From positions 287,498-351,497 of the forward strand of contig NZ_QBUG01000007.1 of assembly GCF_003058225.1 (NCBI RefSeq): 64,000 bases of DNA, in the 5' to 3' direction. The notes below the pieces were generated by a model. That model ran no database searches. It had not been told where the DNA came from and worked only from the letters and a program-made list of their open reading frames with translations. The number at the start of each line of letters is the position of its first letter. Position 1 is the stretch's first letter. The translations under genes and the position numbers were made by a program. This DNA comes from Promicromonospora sp. AC04. Lineage in GTDB: Bacteria; Actinomycetota; Actinomycetes; Actinomycetales; Cellulomonadaceae. Positions 16,683 through 25,435 of the stretch are shown here, one piece after another.

Positions 16683-17153
16683 ATGTTCAAGAACATCTCC
16701 ATCACCGCCGTGACCGTCCTCGACCAGGACGAAGCCCTCGACTTCTACGTCGGCAAGCTCGGGTTCGCCGTCAGCAACGACGTCGACATGGGCTTCATGC
16801 GCTGGCTGACCATCTCCCTGCCTGCCGATCCCGAGCGCCACCTGCTCCTCGAGGTGCCGGGCCCGCCTTCGCTGAGCGAGGACGTCGCGGCCCAGGTCAG
16901 GGACCTGCTGACCAAGGGCGCGCTCGGGGTCGCGTGCGTCCTCACCACCGACGACTGCCGCCGTACCTACGCCGACCTGCGCGCCAAGGGCGTCGAGTTC
17001 ACCGAAGAGCCGGTCGAGCAGCCGTACGGGATCGACTGCGCCCTGCGCGACCCGTTCGGCAACCACATCCGGATCACCCAGCCGGCGACCGGTCCGGTGG
17101 AGGTGACCGACGCGGACATCGCACGCTGGGGCAGCGCGGTGCAGGACGGCTGA
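16683..17153 (+). CDS. VOC (glyoxalase/bleomycin resistance) superfamily protein
   Basis: A 156-residue protein with two beta-alpha-beta-beta-beta modules of the vicinal oxygen chelate fold. ITAVTVLDQDEALDFYVGKL opens the first module, VACVLTTDDCRRTYADLRAK the second, and the closing DPFGNHIRITQP is highly typical. The first metal position is Val in TAVTV rather than His, as in many antibiotic-binding members and related non-enzymatic proteins. It probably binds or detoxifies a small molecule and is likely activated by the upstream AraC protein. Confidence 0.9.
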   Translation: MFKNISITAVTVLDQDEALDFYVGKLGFAVSNDVDMGFMRWLTISLPADPERHLLLEVPGPPSLSEDVAAQVRDLLTKGALGVACVLTTDDCRRTYADLRAKGVEFTEEPVEQPYGIDCALRDPFGNHIRITQPATGPVEVTDADIARWGSAVQDG

Positions 17154-17156
17154 GGC

Positions 17157-17330
17157 TCAGGGCCGTGGCGGCCCCGCCTCCACGCGGCGCAGCACCGACG
17201 CCAGGGAGTGCAGGTCCGGCGACGCGTACAGGCCACGCTCGTCCCACCAGGTCGCCCCGGCCTCGGCCAGCGGCCCGACGACGTCGGCCGCCGCCTCCGG
17301 CGTCGTCAGCGGCGCCCGCGACCGCCTCAC
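17157..17330 (-). CDS. 57-residue protein resembling the C-terminal tail of LLM-class flavin oxidoreductases
   Basis: The GTG start overlaps the MarR stop codon (GTGA, 17327-17330), so it looks translationally coupled. The product contains PLAEAGATWWDERGLYAS followed by VLRRVEAGPPRP. This is the pattern at the extreme C-terminus of F420/LLM luciferase-like oxidoreductases (AGATWW then RI-x-GPP). No catalytic domain exists nearby. Either it is a remnant captured after the MarR gene, or a real small protein. It ends 3 bases from the convergent VOC stop codon. Identity as a functional gene is uncertain. Confidence 0.5.
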   Translation of the reverse strand: MRRSRAPLTTPEAAADVVGPLAEAGATWWDERGLYASPDLHSLASVLRRVEAGPPRP

Positions 17331-17785
17331 GGGCGCGGCCAGTGCCGCCCGGAGCGGTCCTCGATCACCCGGTTGTAGCGGCCGAGGAGCTCCGCGAGGT
17401 CGGTCCGGTCCTGTTCCGGCCAGTCGGCGAGCAGGTCGGCGAGCAGCGCCTGGCTCGCCTCGCGCTCCTCGGTGAGCACTCGGCGGCCGTCGTCGGACAG
17501 CCGGAGCTTGCGCGCCTGGCCGCCCTCGGGGTCCTCGAAGCGCTCCGCGAGCCCGGCGCGCCGCAGCGCGGCCGTCTGCCGGTTGAGCGTCGAGACGTCC
17601 AGGCCGGTGGCGACCGCGAGCTCGGAGAGGCTGGCCGGTCCCCCGGCGTCGAGCAGGCTGAGCAGGGTGTACGCGCTCTGGTCGAGGCGGCCGCCCTTAC
17701 GGCGCGAGCGGCCCGCCGGGAGCATCACCAGGTGCCGCCCGAACAGCATGGCCTCGTACTCGATCCGGTTGATCGGGGACGTCAT
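17327..17785 (-). CDS. MarR family regulator
   Basis: A 152-residue winged-helix repressor. The DNA-binding part is SLSELAVATGLDVSTLNRQT followed by ALRRAGLAERFEDPEGGQ and the wing ARKLRLSDDGRRVL, as in MarR proteins. Terminal helices for dimerisation are present. GGAGG precedes the ATG with a 6-base spacer. It is divergent from an MFS drug transporter, with two matching palindromes between them, so it most likely represses both. Confidence 0.92.
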   Translation of the reverse strand: MTSPINRIEYEAMLFGRHLVMLPAGRSRRKGGRLDQSAYTLLSLLDAGGPASLSELAVATGLDVSTLNRQTAALRRAGLAERFEDPEGGQARKLRLSDDGRRVLTEEREASQALLADLLADWPEQDRTDLAELLGRYNRVIEDRSGRHWPRP

Positions 17786-17819
17786 CGTCTACCTCCGGTC
17801 TCACGCGCCGACTGGCGTC

Positions 17820-17879
17820 TATGCATCGTGCACAACGTATGGCATCCTGAGCCTGGCGACCTAATGTGCATGATGCACA
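17820..17879. promoter_or_regulatory. Two MarR-type operator palindromes
   Basis: TGTGCAT-G-ATGCACA at 17865-17879 is a perfect 15-base palindrome. TATGCATCGTGCACA at 17820-17834 matches it at 12 of 15 positions. They lie 45 bases apart in the region between the divergent MarR and MFS genes. Confidence 0.75.
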
Positions 17880-17900
17880 ACAACCATTCCGAGGAGACTC

Positions 17901-19358
17901 GTGACGACCACATCGTCCCGCCCCACACCCTTGGCCGACGGCGGAGCCACCGCTCCGGCGATCCGCCCCAACCGCATAGTCGCGATCCTCGCGATCGGCG
18001 GCATCGTGGTCGCGATGACCCAGACCCTCGTGGTCCCGATCGTCGCGTCGCTGCCCACCATCTTCGACGCCCCGGCGTCGGACACCTCGTGGATCATCAC
18101 CGTCACCCTGCTGGTGGGCGCCATCTGCACCCCCGTGTCCGGGCGGCTGGGCGACCTGTACGGCAAGAAGAGGATGATCCTCGTCTCGCTGGTGCCGCTC
18201 GCCGTCGGGTCCGCGATCTGCGCCGTGGCCACCACCGTGCCCGTCATGGTCACCGGACGCGGCCTGCAGGGCCTGGCCACCGGGTTCATCCCGCTCGGCA
18301 TCAGCATGCTGCACGACCTGCTGCCCAAGGAGCGCACCGCCGGGGCCATCTCCCTGATGAGCTCGTCGCTCGGCATCGGCGGCGCCCTCGGCCTGCCGTT
18401 CGCCGCCGCGGTCGCCGAGTTCGCCAGCTGGCGCATCCTGTTCTGGCTCATCACCGTGTGCGCCGTCGTGATCGGCGTCGTCATCTGGCGGGCGATCCCG
18501 GACCCGGCCCCGCACGCCCGGGTCCGGACCCCGTTCGACTACGTCGGCGTGCTCGGCCTGGCCGCCGGCCTCGTGGCCCTGCTGCTCGCCGTCTCCAAGG
18601 GCGCCGAGTGGGGCTGGAGCAGCCCGCTCGTGCTGAGCCTGTTCGCCGGCTCCGTCGTGGTGCTCCTGGCCTGGGGCTGGTGGGAGCTGCGCACCCCCGA
18701 CGCGCTCGTCGACCTGCGCACCACCGCACGCCCCGCGGTGCTGCTCACCAACCTGGCCTCGATCCTGATCGGGTTCGCCATGTACGCCCAGTCCCTGATC
18801 CTGCCCCAGCTCATGCAGGCACCCGCGGCGACCGGGTTCGGGCTGGGCCAGTCGATGCTGCAGATGGGCCTCTGGATGGCGCCCTCCGGCATCGCCATGA
18901 CCCTCATGTCGCCCGTGGGCGCGAGCATCACGCGGGCCCGCGGCCCCAAGACGACGCTCGTCCTCGGCGGCCTCGTCATGTCGCTCGGGTACGGCCTGTC
19001 CACGCTGTTCATGGACACGCTCGTCGGCCTCTCCGTCACGGCCTTCGTCGCGTCGGCCGGCGTGGGTTTCGCGTACGGCGCCCTGCCCGCGCTCATCCTC
19101 GGCTCCGTACCGGCCACCGAGAAGGCCGCGGCCAACGGCTTCAACGCGCTGATGCGCTCGATCGGCACGTCCACGTCGGCCGCCGTCATCGGCGTCGTGC
19201 TGGCCCGGATGAGCACCACCTTCGGCGACCACACCCTGCCCACCGAGAGCGGGTTCCGGGTCGCGCTCCTGCTCGGCTGCGGCATGGCGGTCGTGGCCGC
19301 CGCGATCGCGGCGACCATCCCCGTCAAGGGGATGCGCGAGGTGAGCGGCGGGCACTGA
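17901..19358 (+). CDS. MFS transporter, DHA2 (14-helix) drug efflux type
   Basis: A 485-residue inner-membrane proton-driven exporter with about 14 hydrophobic helices. Family motifs include the loop GRLGDLYGKKRMILVSL (motif A) and GRGLQGLATGFIPLG (motif B), and GSLG-like sequence near SSLGIGGALGLPFA (motif C). GTG start with GAGGAG 4 bases upstream. It is divergent from a MarR repressor with shared operators, the usual form of a substrate-induced efflux pump. Substrate unknown. Confidence 0.93.
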   Translation: MTTTSSRPTPLADGGATAPAIRPNRIVAILAIGGIVVAMTQTLVVPIVASLPTIFDAPASDTSWIITVTLLVGAICTPVSGRLGDLYGKKRMILVSLVPLAVGSAICAVATTVPVMVTGRGLQGLATGFIPLGISMLHDLLPKERTAGAISLMSSSLGIGGALGLPFAAAVAEFASWRILFWLITVCAVVIGVVIWRAIPDPAPHARVRTPFDYVGVLGLAAGLVALLLAVSKGAEWGWSSPLVLSLFAGSVVVLLAWGWWELRTPDALVDLRTTARPAVLLTNLASILIGFAMYAQSLILPQLMQAPAATGFGLGQSMLQMGLWMAPSGIAMTLMSPVGASITRARGPKTTLVLGGLVMSLGYGLSTLFMDTLVGLSVTAFVASAGVGFAYGALPALILGSVPATEKAAANGFNALMRSIGTSTSAAVIGVVLARMSTTFGDHTLPTESGFRVALLLGCGMAVVAAAIAATIPVKGMREVSGGH

Positions 19359-19414
19359 CCCGCCTCGCTCCGACGACGCCGGGCGGGCCCCTCCCCCGAG
19401 GGCGACGCCCGGCG

Positions 19415-19420
19415 TACCGT
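19415..19420 (+). promoter_or_regulatory. Leaderless-type -10 box (TACCGT)
   Basis: TACCGT lies 6 bases before the ATG of the DUF2277 gene at 19427. Confidence 0.5.
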
Positions 19421-19426
19421 CGGAGC

Positions 19427-19750
19427 ATGTGCCGAAACATCACCACGCTGCGCGGCCTGGAACCGGCCGCCACCGCCGATGAGATCACCGCCGCCGCCCT
19501 GCAGTTCGTGCGCAAGGTCACCGGCGTGACGAAGGTCAGCGATGCCACCCGCGAGCCGGTGGAGCAGGCCACGCAGGAGATCGCGGAGATCGTGACGCGC
19601 CTGCTCGACACGCTGCCGGAGCGCCGTCAGCCGCCGAAGACCGTGCCGCCGCTGCGCCGCGCGGAGGTCCAGGCGCGCATCGCGCAGCGCATCAAGGACC
19701 GTGAGGAACATGAGCGCATGCACGAGCTCGGCATCGCGCACTCGCACTGA
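19427..19750 (+). CDS. DUF2277 domain protein
   Basis: A 107-residue cytoplasmic protein of unknown function. The family hallmark MCRNITTLRGLEPAATADEI at the N-terminus and the AALQFVRKVTGVTK helix are clear. The N-terminal half is the conserved domain; the rest is a charged helical tail ending in His residues (ELGIAHSH). It ends 26 bases before the leaderless Cys-codon reading frame at 19777. Confidence 0.9.
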   Translation: MCRNITTLRGLEPAATADEITAAALQFVRKVTGVTKVSDATREPVEQATQEIAEIVTRLLDTLPERRQPPKTVPPLRRAEVQARIAQRIKDREEHERMHELGIAHSH

Positions 19751-19764
19751 GCGCGGCGCGCCGC

Positions 19765-19770
19765 TACAGT
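19765..19770 (+). promoter_or_regulatory. -10 box (TACAGT) of the cbs-metB leader
   Basis: TACAGT lies 6 bases before a GTG at 19777, so transcription should start at that GTG and produce a leaderless short reading frame. Confidence 0.6.
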
Positions 19771-19776
19771 TGCGAC

Positions 19777-19806
19777 GTGCTCGCACCCTCCTGTTGCTGT
19801 CGCTGA
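19777..19806 (+). CDS. Leaderless 9-residue leader peptide with three consecutive Cys codons
   Basis: GTG CTC GCA CCC TCC TGT TGC TGT CGC TGA encodes M-L-A-P-S-C-C-C-R. It begins 6 bases after a -10 box and ends 69 bases before the GTG of cbs, whose enzyme directs homocysteine into cysteine synthesis. Leaderless polycysteine reading frames that act as cysteine-responsive attenuators of sulfur operons have been described in mycobacteria. The match in position, codon content and downstream gene is strong. Expression is not shown. Confidence 0.7.
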   Translation: MLAPSCCCR

Positions 19807-19876
19807 CAATTCTCGACGCAAGTCCGTCAGTTGTCCGCGCGCATCGCAGCGCGCCCAGAAACAGGAAGAGAACAGG
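19787..19876 (+). promoter_or_regulatory. Predicted cysteine-responsive attenuator of cbs-metB
   Basis: The Cys-codon run contains TCCTGTT (19789-19795), perfectly complementary to AACAGGA (19860-19866), which includes part of the cbs Shine-Dalgarno site GGAAGAG. A 6-bp GC stem (19837-19842 with 19849-19854) brings the two closer. Proposed working: when ribosomes pass the Cys codons, the pairing hides the ribosome-binding site; when they stall for lack of cysteine, the pairing is blocked and cbs is translated. Competing short pairings (CTGAC with GTCAG, GACAA with TTGTC) overlap the leader stop codon. The mechanism is inference from base pairing. Confidence 0.55.
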
Positions 19877-21243
19877 TGCAGTACGCCAATTCTGTCGTTG
19901 ACCTTGTCGGCAACACGCCCCTCGTCCGGCTCCACCGCGTGACCGAGGGCGTGACCAGCGCGACCGTGCTCGTGAAGCTCGAGTACCTGAACCCCGGCGG
20001 GTCGTCCAAGGACCGCATAGCGGGCCGCATCATCGATGCGGCCGAGCGCGAGGGCAAGCTCCGGCCCGGGGGGACCATCGTCGAGCCCACGTCGGGCAAC
20101 ACCGGCGTCGGCCTCGCGCTCGTGGCCCAGCAGCGCGGCTACCGGTGCCTCTTCGTCCTGCCCGACAAGGTGGGCGAGGACAAGCGCAACGTGCTCACGG
20201 CCTACGGCGCGGAGGTGGTGGTGACGCCGACGGCGGTGGCGCCCGACAGCCCCGAGTCGTACTACTCGGTGAGCGACCGGCTGGTGCGCGAGATCCCCGG
20301 CGCCTTCAAGCCCGACCAGTACTCCAACCCCAACGGCCCCCGCTCGCACTACGAGACCACGGGGCCTGAGATCTGGCGGGACACCGACGGCCGGGTGACG
20401 CACTTCGTCGCGGGCGTCGGCACGGGCGGCACGATCACGGGCACGGGCCGGTACCTGCGCGAGGTCTCGGGCGACCGGGTACGCATCGTCGGCGCCGACC
20501 CCGAGGGATCGGTCTACTCGGGCGGCACCGGCCGCCCCTACCTCGTCGAGGGCGTGGGCGAGGACTTCTGGCCGACCGCCTACGACCCGAGTGTCCCGCA
20601 CGAGGTCATCGCCGTGAGCGACGCCGAGTCGTTCGCGATGACCCGGCGGCTCGCCCGGGAGGAGGGCATCCTCGTGGGCGGGTCGAGCGGCATGGCCGTC
20701 GTCGCAGCCCTGCGGGCCGCGCGCGACCTCGGGCCCGACGACGTAGTGGTGGTCCTGCTGCCCGACGGCGGCCGCGGCTACCTCGGCAAGATCTTCAACG
20801 ACACCTGGATGCGGTCCTACGGGTTCGCGCCCGCGATCGAGGACCACACGGTCGCCGACGTGCTGGCCGCCAAGGCGGACCGCACCCCGCCGGTGCTCTA
20901 CGTGCACAAGACCGACACGGTGCGGGAGGCGATCGACCGGATGACCCGCTCCGGCGTCTCGCAGCTGCTCGTGCTCACCGCGGAGCCGCCGGTGGTGCTC
21001 GGCGAGATCGCGGGCGCCGTGCACGAGGAAGACCTGCTCGACGGGGTGTTCGCGGGCAAGGTGAACCTGTCCGACGAGGTCGGCGGGCTCATCGGCAGGC
21101 CCCTGCCGCTCGTCGGCGTCAACGAGCCCGTCGGGACGCTGCGCGCCGCGCTCGCCGACGAGACCGCCCTGCTCGTGACCGACGGCGGCAAGGCGCTCGG
21201 CGTGGTCTCCCGCTCCGACCTGCTCGACTACCTCGCGGTCTGA
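19876..21243 (+). CDS. cbs: Cystathionine beta-synthase
   Basis: Condenses homocysteine with serine (or O-acetylserine) to cystathionine, the first step of transsulfuration to cysteine. 455 residues: PLP-dependent catalytic domain 1 to about 320 with the PLP lysine Lys45 in NPGGSSKDRIAGR and the phosphate-binding GTGGTITGTGRY; two CBS domains from about 335 to the end (RMTRSGVSQLLVL and TALLVTDGGKALGVV). The GTG start is preceded by GGAAGAG. There is no heme-binding N-terminal extension as in animal enzymes. It forms an operon with metB 29 bases downstream and lies behind a Cys-codon leader. Confidence 0.93.
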   Translation: MQYANSVVDLVGNTPLVRLHRVTEGVTSATVLVKLEYLNPGGSSKDRIAGRIIDAAEREGKLRPGGTIVEPTSGNTGVGLALVAQQRGYRCLFVLPDKVGEDKRNVLTAYGAEVVVTPTAVAPDSPESYYSVSDRLVREIPGAFKPDQYSNPNGPRSHYETTGPEIWRDTDGRVTHFVAGVGTGGTITGTGRYLREVSGDRVRIVGADPEGSVYSGGTGRPYLVEGVGEDFWPTAYDPSVPHEVIAVSDAESFAMTRRLAREEGILVGGSSGMAVVAALRAARDLGPDDVVVVLLPDGGRGYLGKIFNDTWMRSYGFAPAIEDHTVADVLAAKADRTPPVLYVHKTDTVREAIDRMTRSGVSQLLVLTAEPPVVLGEIAGAVHEEDLLDGVFAGKVNLSDEVGGLIGRPLPLVGVNEPVGTLRAALADETALLVTDGGKALGVVSRSDLLDYLAV

Positions 21244-21272
21244 ACCGCTCCACGACTTCGAAGAGAGGGATC

Positions 21273-22448
21273 ATGAACGACGCACGACCGAGCCGGTTCG
21301 ACACGCTGGCGATCCACGCGGGACAGCACCCCGACCCCACGACGGGCGACGCGATCCCCGCCATCCACGTCACCTCCACCTACGCGCAGGACGGCATCGG
21401 CGGGCTGCGGGGCGGGTACGAGTACTCGCGCGGCGGCAACCCCACGCGCACCGCGCTGGAGGAGCAGCTCGCGGCGATCGAGGGCGGGGCGCAGGGCATC
21501 TCCTTCGCCTCCGGCCTCGCCGCGGAGGACGCGCTCCTGCGGGCGGTGCTCGAACCCGGCGACCACGTGCTCGTCCCGAACGACGTCTACGGCGGCACGC
21601 ACCGCCTGGTCCGCACCATCCACGGCAAGAGCGGCGTCGCGCACACGACCGTCGACACGGCCGACCTCGACGCCGTGCGCGCCGCGATCCGGCCCGAGTC
21701 GAAGATGCTGTGGGTCGAGACGCCGTCGAACCCGCTGATGAAGATCAGCGACATCCCCTCGCTGGCCGAGATCGCCCACGAGGCGGGCCTGCTCCTGGTG
21801 GTCGACAACACGTTCGCCTCCCCCGCGCTCCAGCGCCCGCTCGACCTCGGCGCCGACGTCGTCGTGCACTCCACGACGAAGTACCTCGGCGGGCACTCGG
21901 ACGTCGTCGGCGGGGCCGTCGTCGTGGCGAACGGTGCCGAGGAGCTCGCGGAGCAGGTGCGCTACGTGCAGTTCGCCGCGGGCGCCGTGTCCAGCCCGTT
22001 CGACGCGTTCCTGACCACGCGCGGCATCAAGACCCTCTCGGTGCGCATGCAGCGCCACTCCGAGACGGCCCAGACGCTCGCGGAGCGCCTGGTGCACCAC
22101 CCGGCGGTTGCCCGCGTGCTCTACCCCGGGCTGCCCGACCACCCGGGACACAAGATCGCCGCCCACCAGATGTCCCGGTTCGGCGGCATGATCTCGCTCG
22201 ACCTCGCGGGCGGGGAGCGCGCGGCGCGCACGTTCGCCGAGTCGACCCGCGTCTTCCTGCTCGCCGAGTCGCTCGGCGGCGTGGAGTCGCTGGTCAACTA
22301 CCCGAGCGAGATGACGCACGCGTCGGTGCGCGGCACGGAGGCCGAGGTGTCGCCGTCGATAGTCCGCCTCTCGGTAGGCCTGGAGGACGTGACAGACCTC
22401 CTGGACGACGTCCTCCAGGCCCTGGACCGCACCCACGCCGCTCACTGA
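21273..22448 (+). CDS. metB: Cystathionine gamma-synthase/gamma-lyase (Cys/Met metabolism PLP enzyme)
   Basis: A 391-residue PLP enzyme of the Cys/Met metabolism family, cytosolic tetramer in the family. The PLP lysine is Lys203 in HSTTKYLGGHSD; YEYSRGGNPTR and the Asp in VVDNTFASP are further cofactor contacts. Homologues act either as cystathionine gamma-synthase or as gamma-lyase, and sequence alone does not separate them. Pairing with cbs in one operon favours the lyase role, finishing the route from homocysteine to cysteine. An AGAGAGGG site precedes the ATG. Confidence 0.9.
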   Translation: MNDARPSRFDTLAIHAGQHPDPTTGDAIPAIHVTSTYAQDGIGGLRGGYEYSRGGNPTRTALEEQLAAIEGGAQGISFASGLAAEDALLRAVLEPGDHVLVPNDVYGGTHRLVRTIHGKSGVAHTTVDTADLDAVRAAIRPESKMLWVETPSNPLMKISDIPSLAEIAHEAGLLLVVDNTFASPALQRPLDLGADVVVHSTTKYLGGHSDVVGGAVVVANGAEELAEQVRYVQFAAGAVSSPFDAFLTTRGIKTLSVRMQRHSETAQTLAERLVHHPAVARVLYPGLPDHPGHKIAAHQMSRFGGMISLDLAGGERAARTFAESTRVFLLAESLGGVESLVNYPSEMTHASVRGTEAEVSPSIVRLSVGLEDVTDLLDDVLQALDRTHAAH

Positions 22449-22464
22449 ACCGTCCACCGAGCGC

Positions 22465-22521
22465 TGAGTGCCGGATTTTCGCCCTTCTGGCGGCTCCAGA
22501 AGGGCGAGAATCCAGCACTCA
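22465..22521. repeat. 26-bp imperfect inverted repeat after metB
   Basis: Arms 22465-22490 and 22496-22521 match at 24 of 26 positions around a 5-base loop. It is placed as a terminator of cbs-metB, without a U-tract, directly before the next promoter. Confidence 0.75.
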
Positions 22522-22529
22522 ACGGCGTC

Positions 22530-22535
22530 TAGGGT
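22530..22535 (+). promoter_or_regulatory. Leaderless-type -10 box (TAGGGT)
   Basis: TAGGGT lies 7 bases before the GTG at 22543. Confidence 0.45.
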
Positions 22536-22542
22536 GGGGGCC

Positions 22543-22818
22543 GTGACCGAACATGCTCCCGTGAGCGCCGCGATGCACCGCGCCAAGGCGGATGCCCGCG
22601 CCTCCCACGTCACCGTGGGGCTGGTGCGGCACCTGGCCGGCGACCGCGAGGAGATCGACTGCTCCTGCGGCATGACCCTGACGAACGGGCCGCAGTGGTC
22701 GCTCGACGAGCACATCCGCCTGCACCGGGCCGAGGCCCGCTACCTGGCGCTGAGCCGCATCGCTCCCGCGGGCATGCCGCGCCTCATCCCCGTGGACCCG
22801 GGGCGGCTACCCCGCTGA
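22543..22818 (+). CDS. Small hypothetical protein with a Cys2-His2-like motif
   Basis: A 91-residue basic protein not assigned to a family. Residues about 38-65 contain CSCG, then DEHIRLHRAEARY, giving C-x-C and H-x3-H, which could hold a zinc ion. The start at GTG 22543 is supported by a -10 box 7 bases upstream. The region upstream in the same frame lies in the terminator hairpin and is unlikely to be coding. It stands alone between metB and the divergently read small gene at 22864. Confidence 0.7.
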   Translation: MTEHAPVSAAMHRAKADARASHVTVGLVRHLAGDREEIDCSCGMTLTNGPQWSLDEHIRLHRAEARYLALSRIAPAGMPRLIPVDPGRLPR

Positions 22819-22863
22819 GGGGCAGGTCGGCACGCCGCCGTCCGACGTCGACGGCGCCTGCTG

Positions 22864-23133
22864 TCAGAGCTCGTCCGGGTCGTCCCAGGACACACCGCTC
22901 GATGAGCCCGAGATCGGGTCGAGCTCGCAGCCGGCAAGGTTGCGTGGCGCCTTGGAGACGTCTCCGCCACCGAGCAGGCCGCGGCGGGTTGCGGCGCGGC
23001 GGACAGCCGGCGGCGCGATGTGTGCGTAGGACGCATTCGACTCGTCGATCAGATCGGTCGGGACCGAATCGGAAGCGTCGGCGGAGTCGGTTGCACTGGC
23101 AGCGGTGGCGGACTGGGGTTCCCCCGTGATCAT
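22864..23133 (-). CDS. Small hypothetical protein, acidic and Ser/Asp-rich
   Basis: An 89-residue predicted protein (or 101 residues if the ATG at 23169 is used). It has a low-complexity acidic N-terminus (SATDSADASDSVPTD), a basic middle (AVRRAATRRGLLGGGD) and an acidic end (SWDDPDEL). No family is recognised and there is no signal peptide or membrane helix. It fills the otherwise empty stretch between 22819 and the start of glgX. The frame stays open far into the antisense of glgX, which weakens the case. It might be real or a chance high-GC frame. Confidence 0.35.
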   Translation of the reverse strand: MITGEPQSATAASATDSADASDSVPTDLIDESNASYAHIAPPAVRRAATRRGLLGGGDVSKAPRNLAGCELDPISGSSSGVSWDDPDEL

Positions 23134-23274
23134 GGTCTCATTCTCGCAGCAAATCGGGCCTTCGTGCATCCGCTTGGCACAGTATTTCGAATCACCGCCA
23201 AGCCTCCACGACGACGGCACGCCCAGCACGCAGATCTCCCCCCACGTACCCCGCCAGGGTGTGATGATCGTCCG

Positions 23275-25425
<2,151 letters not shown>

Positions 25426-25435
25426 GCTGTCCGCC

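Noticed and set aside
19701-19901. A 66-codon rightward frame spanning the cbs leader
   Set aside because: It crosses the end of the DUF2277 gene and the leader region in another phase, with no start signal. The nine-codon Cys frame with its -10 box is better supported.
22864-23133. Small protein as a lasso-peptide or other RiPP precursor
   Set aside because: No processing enzyme is nearby and the possible core has no ring-forming pattern.
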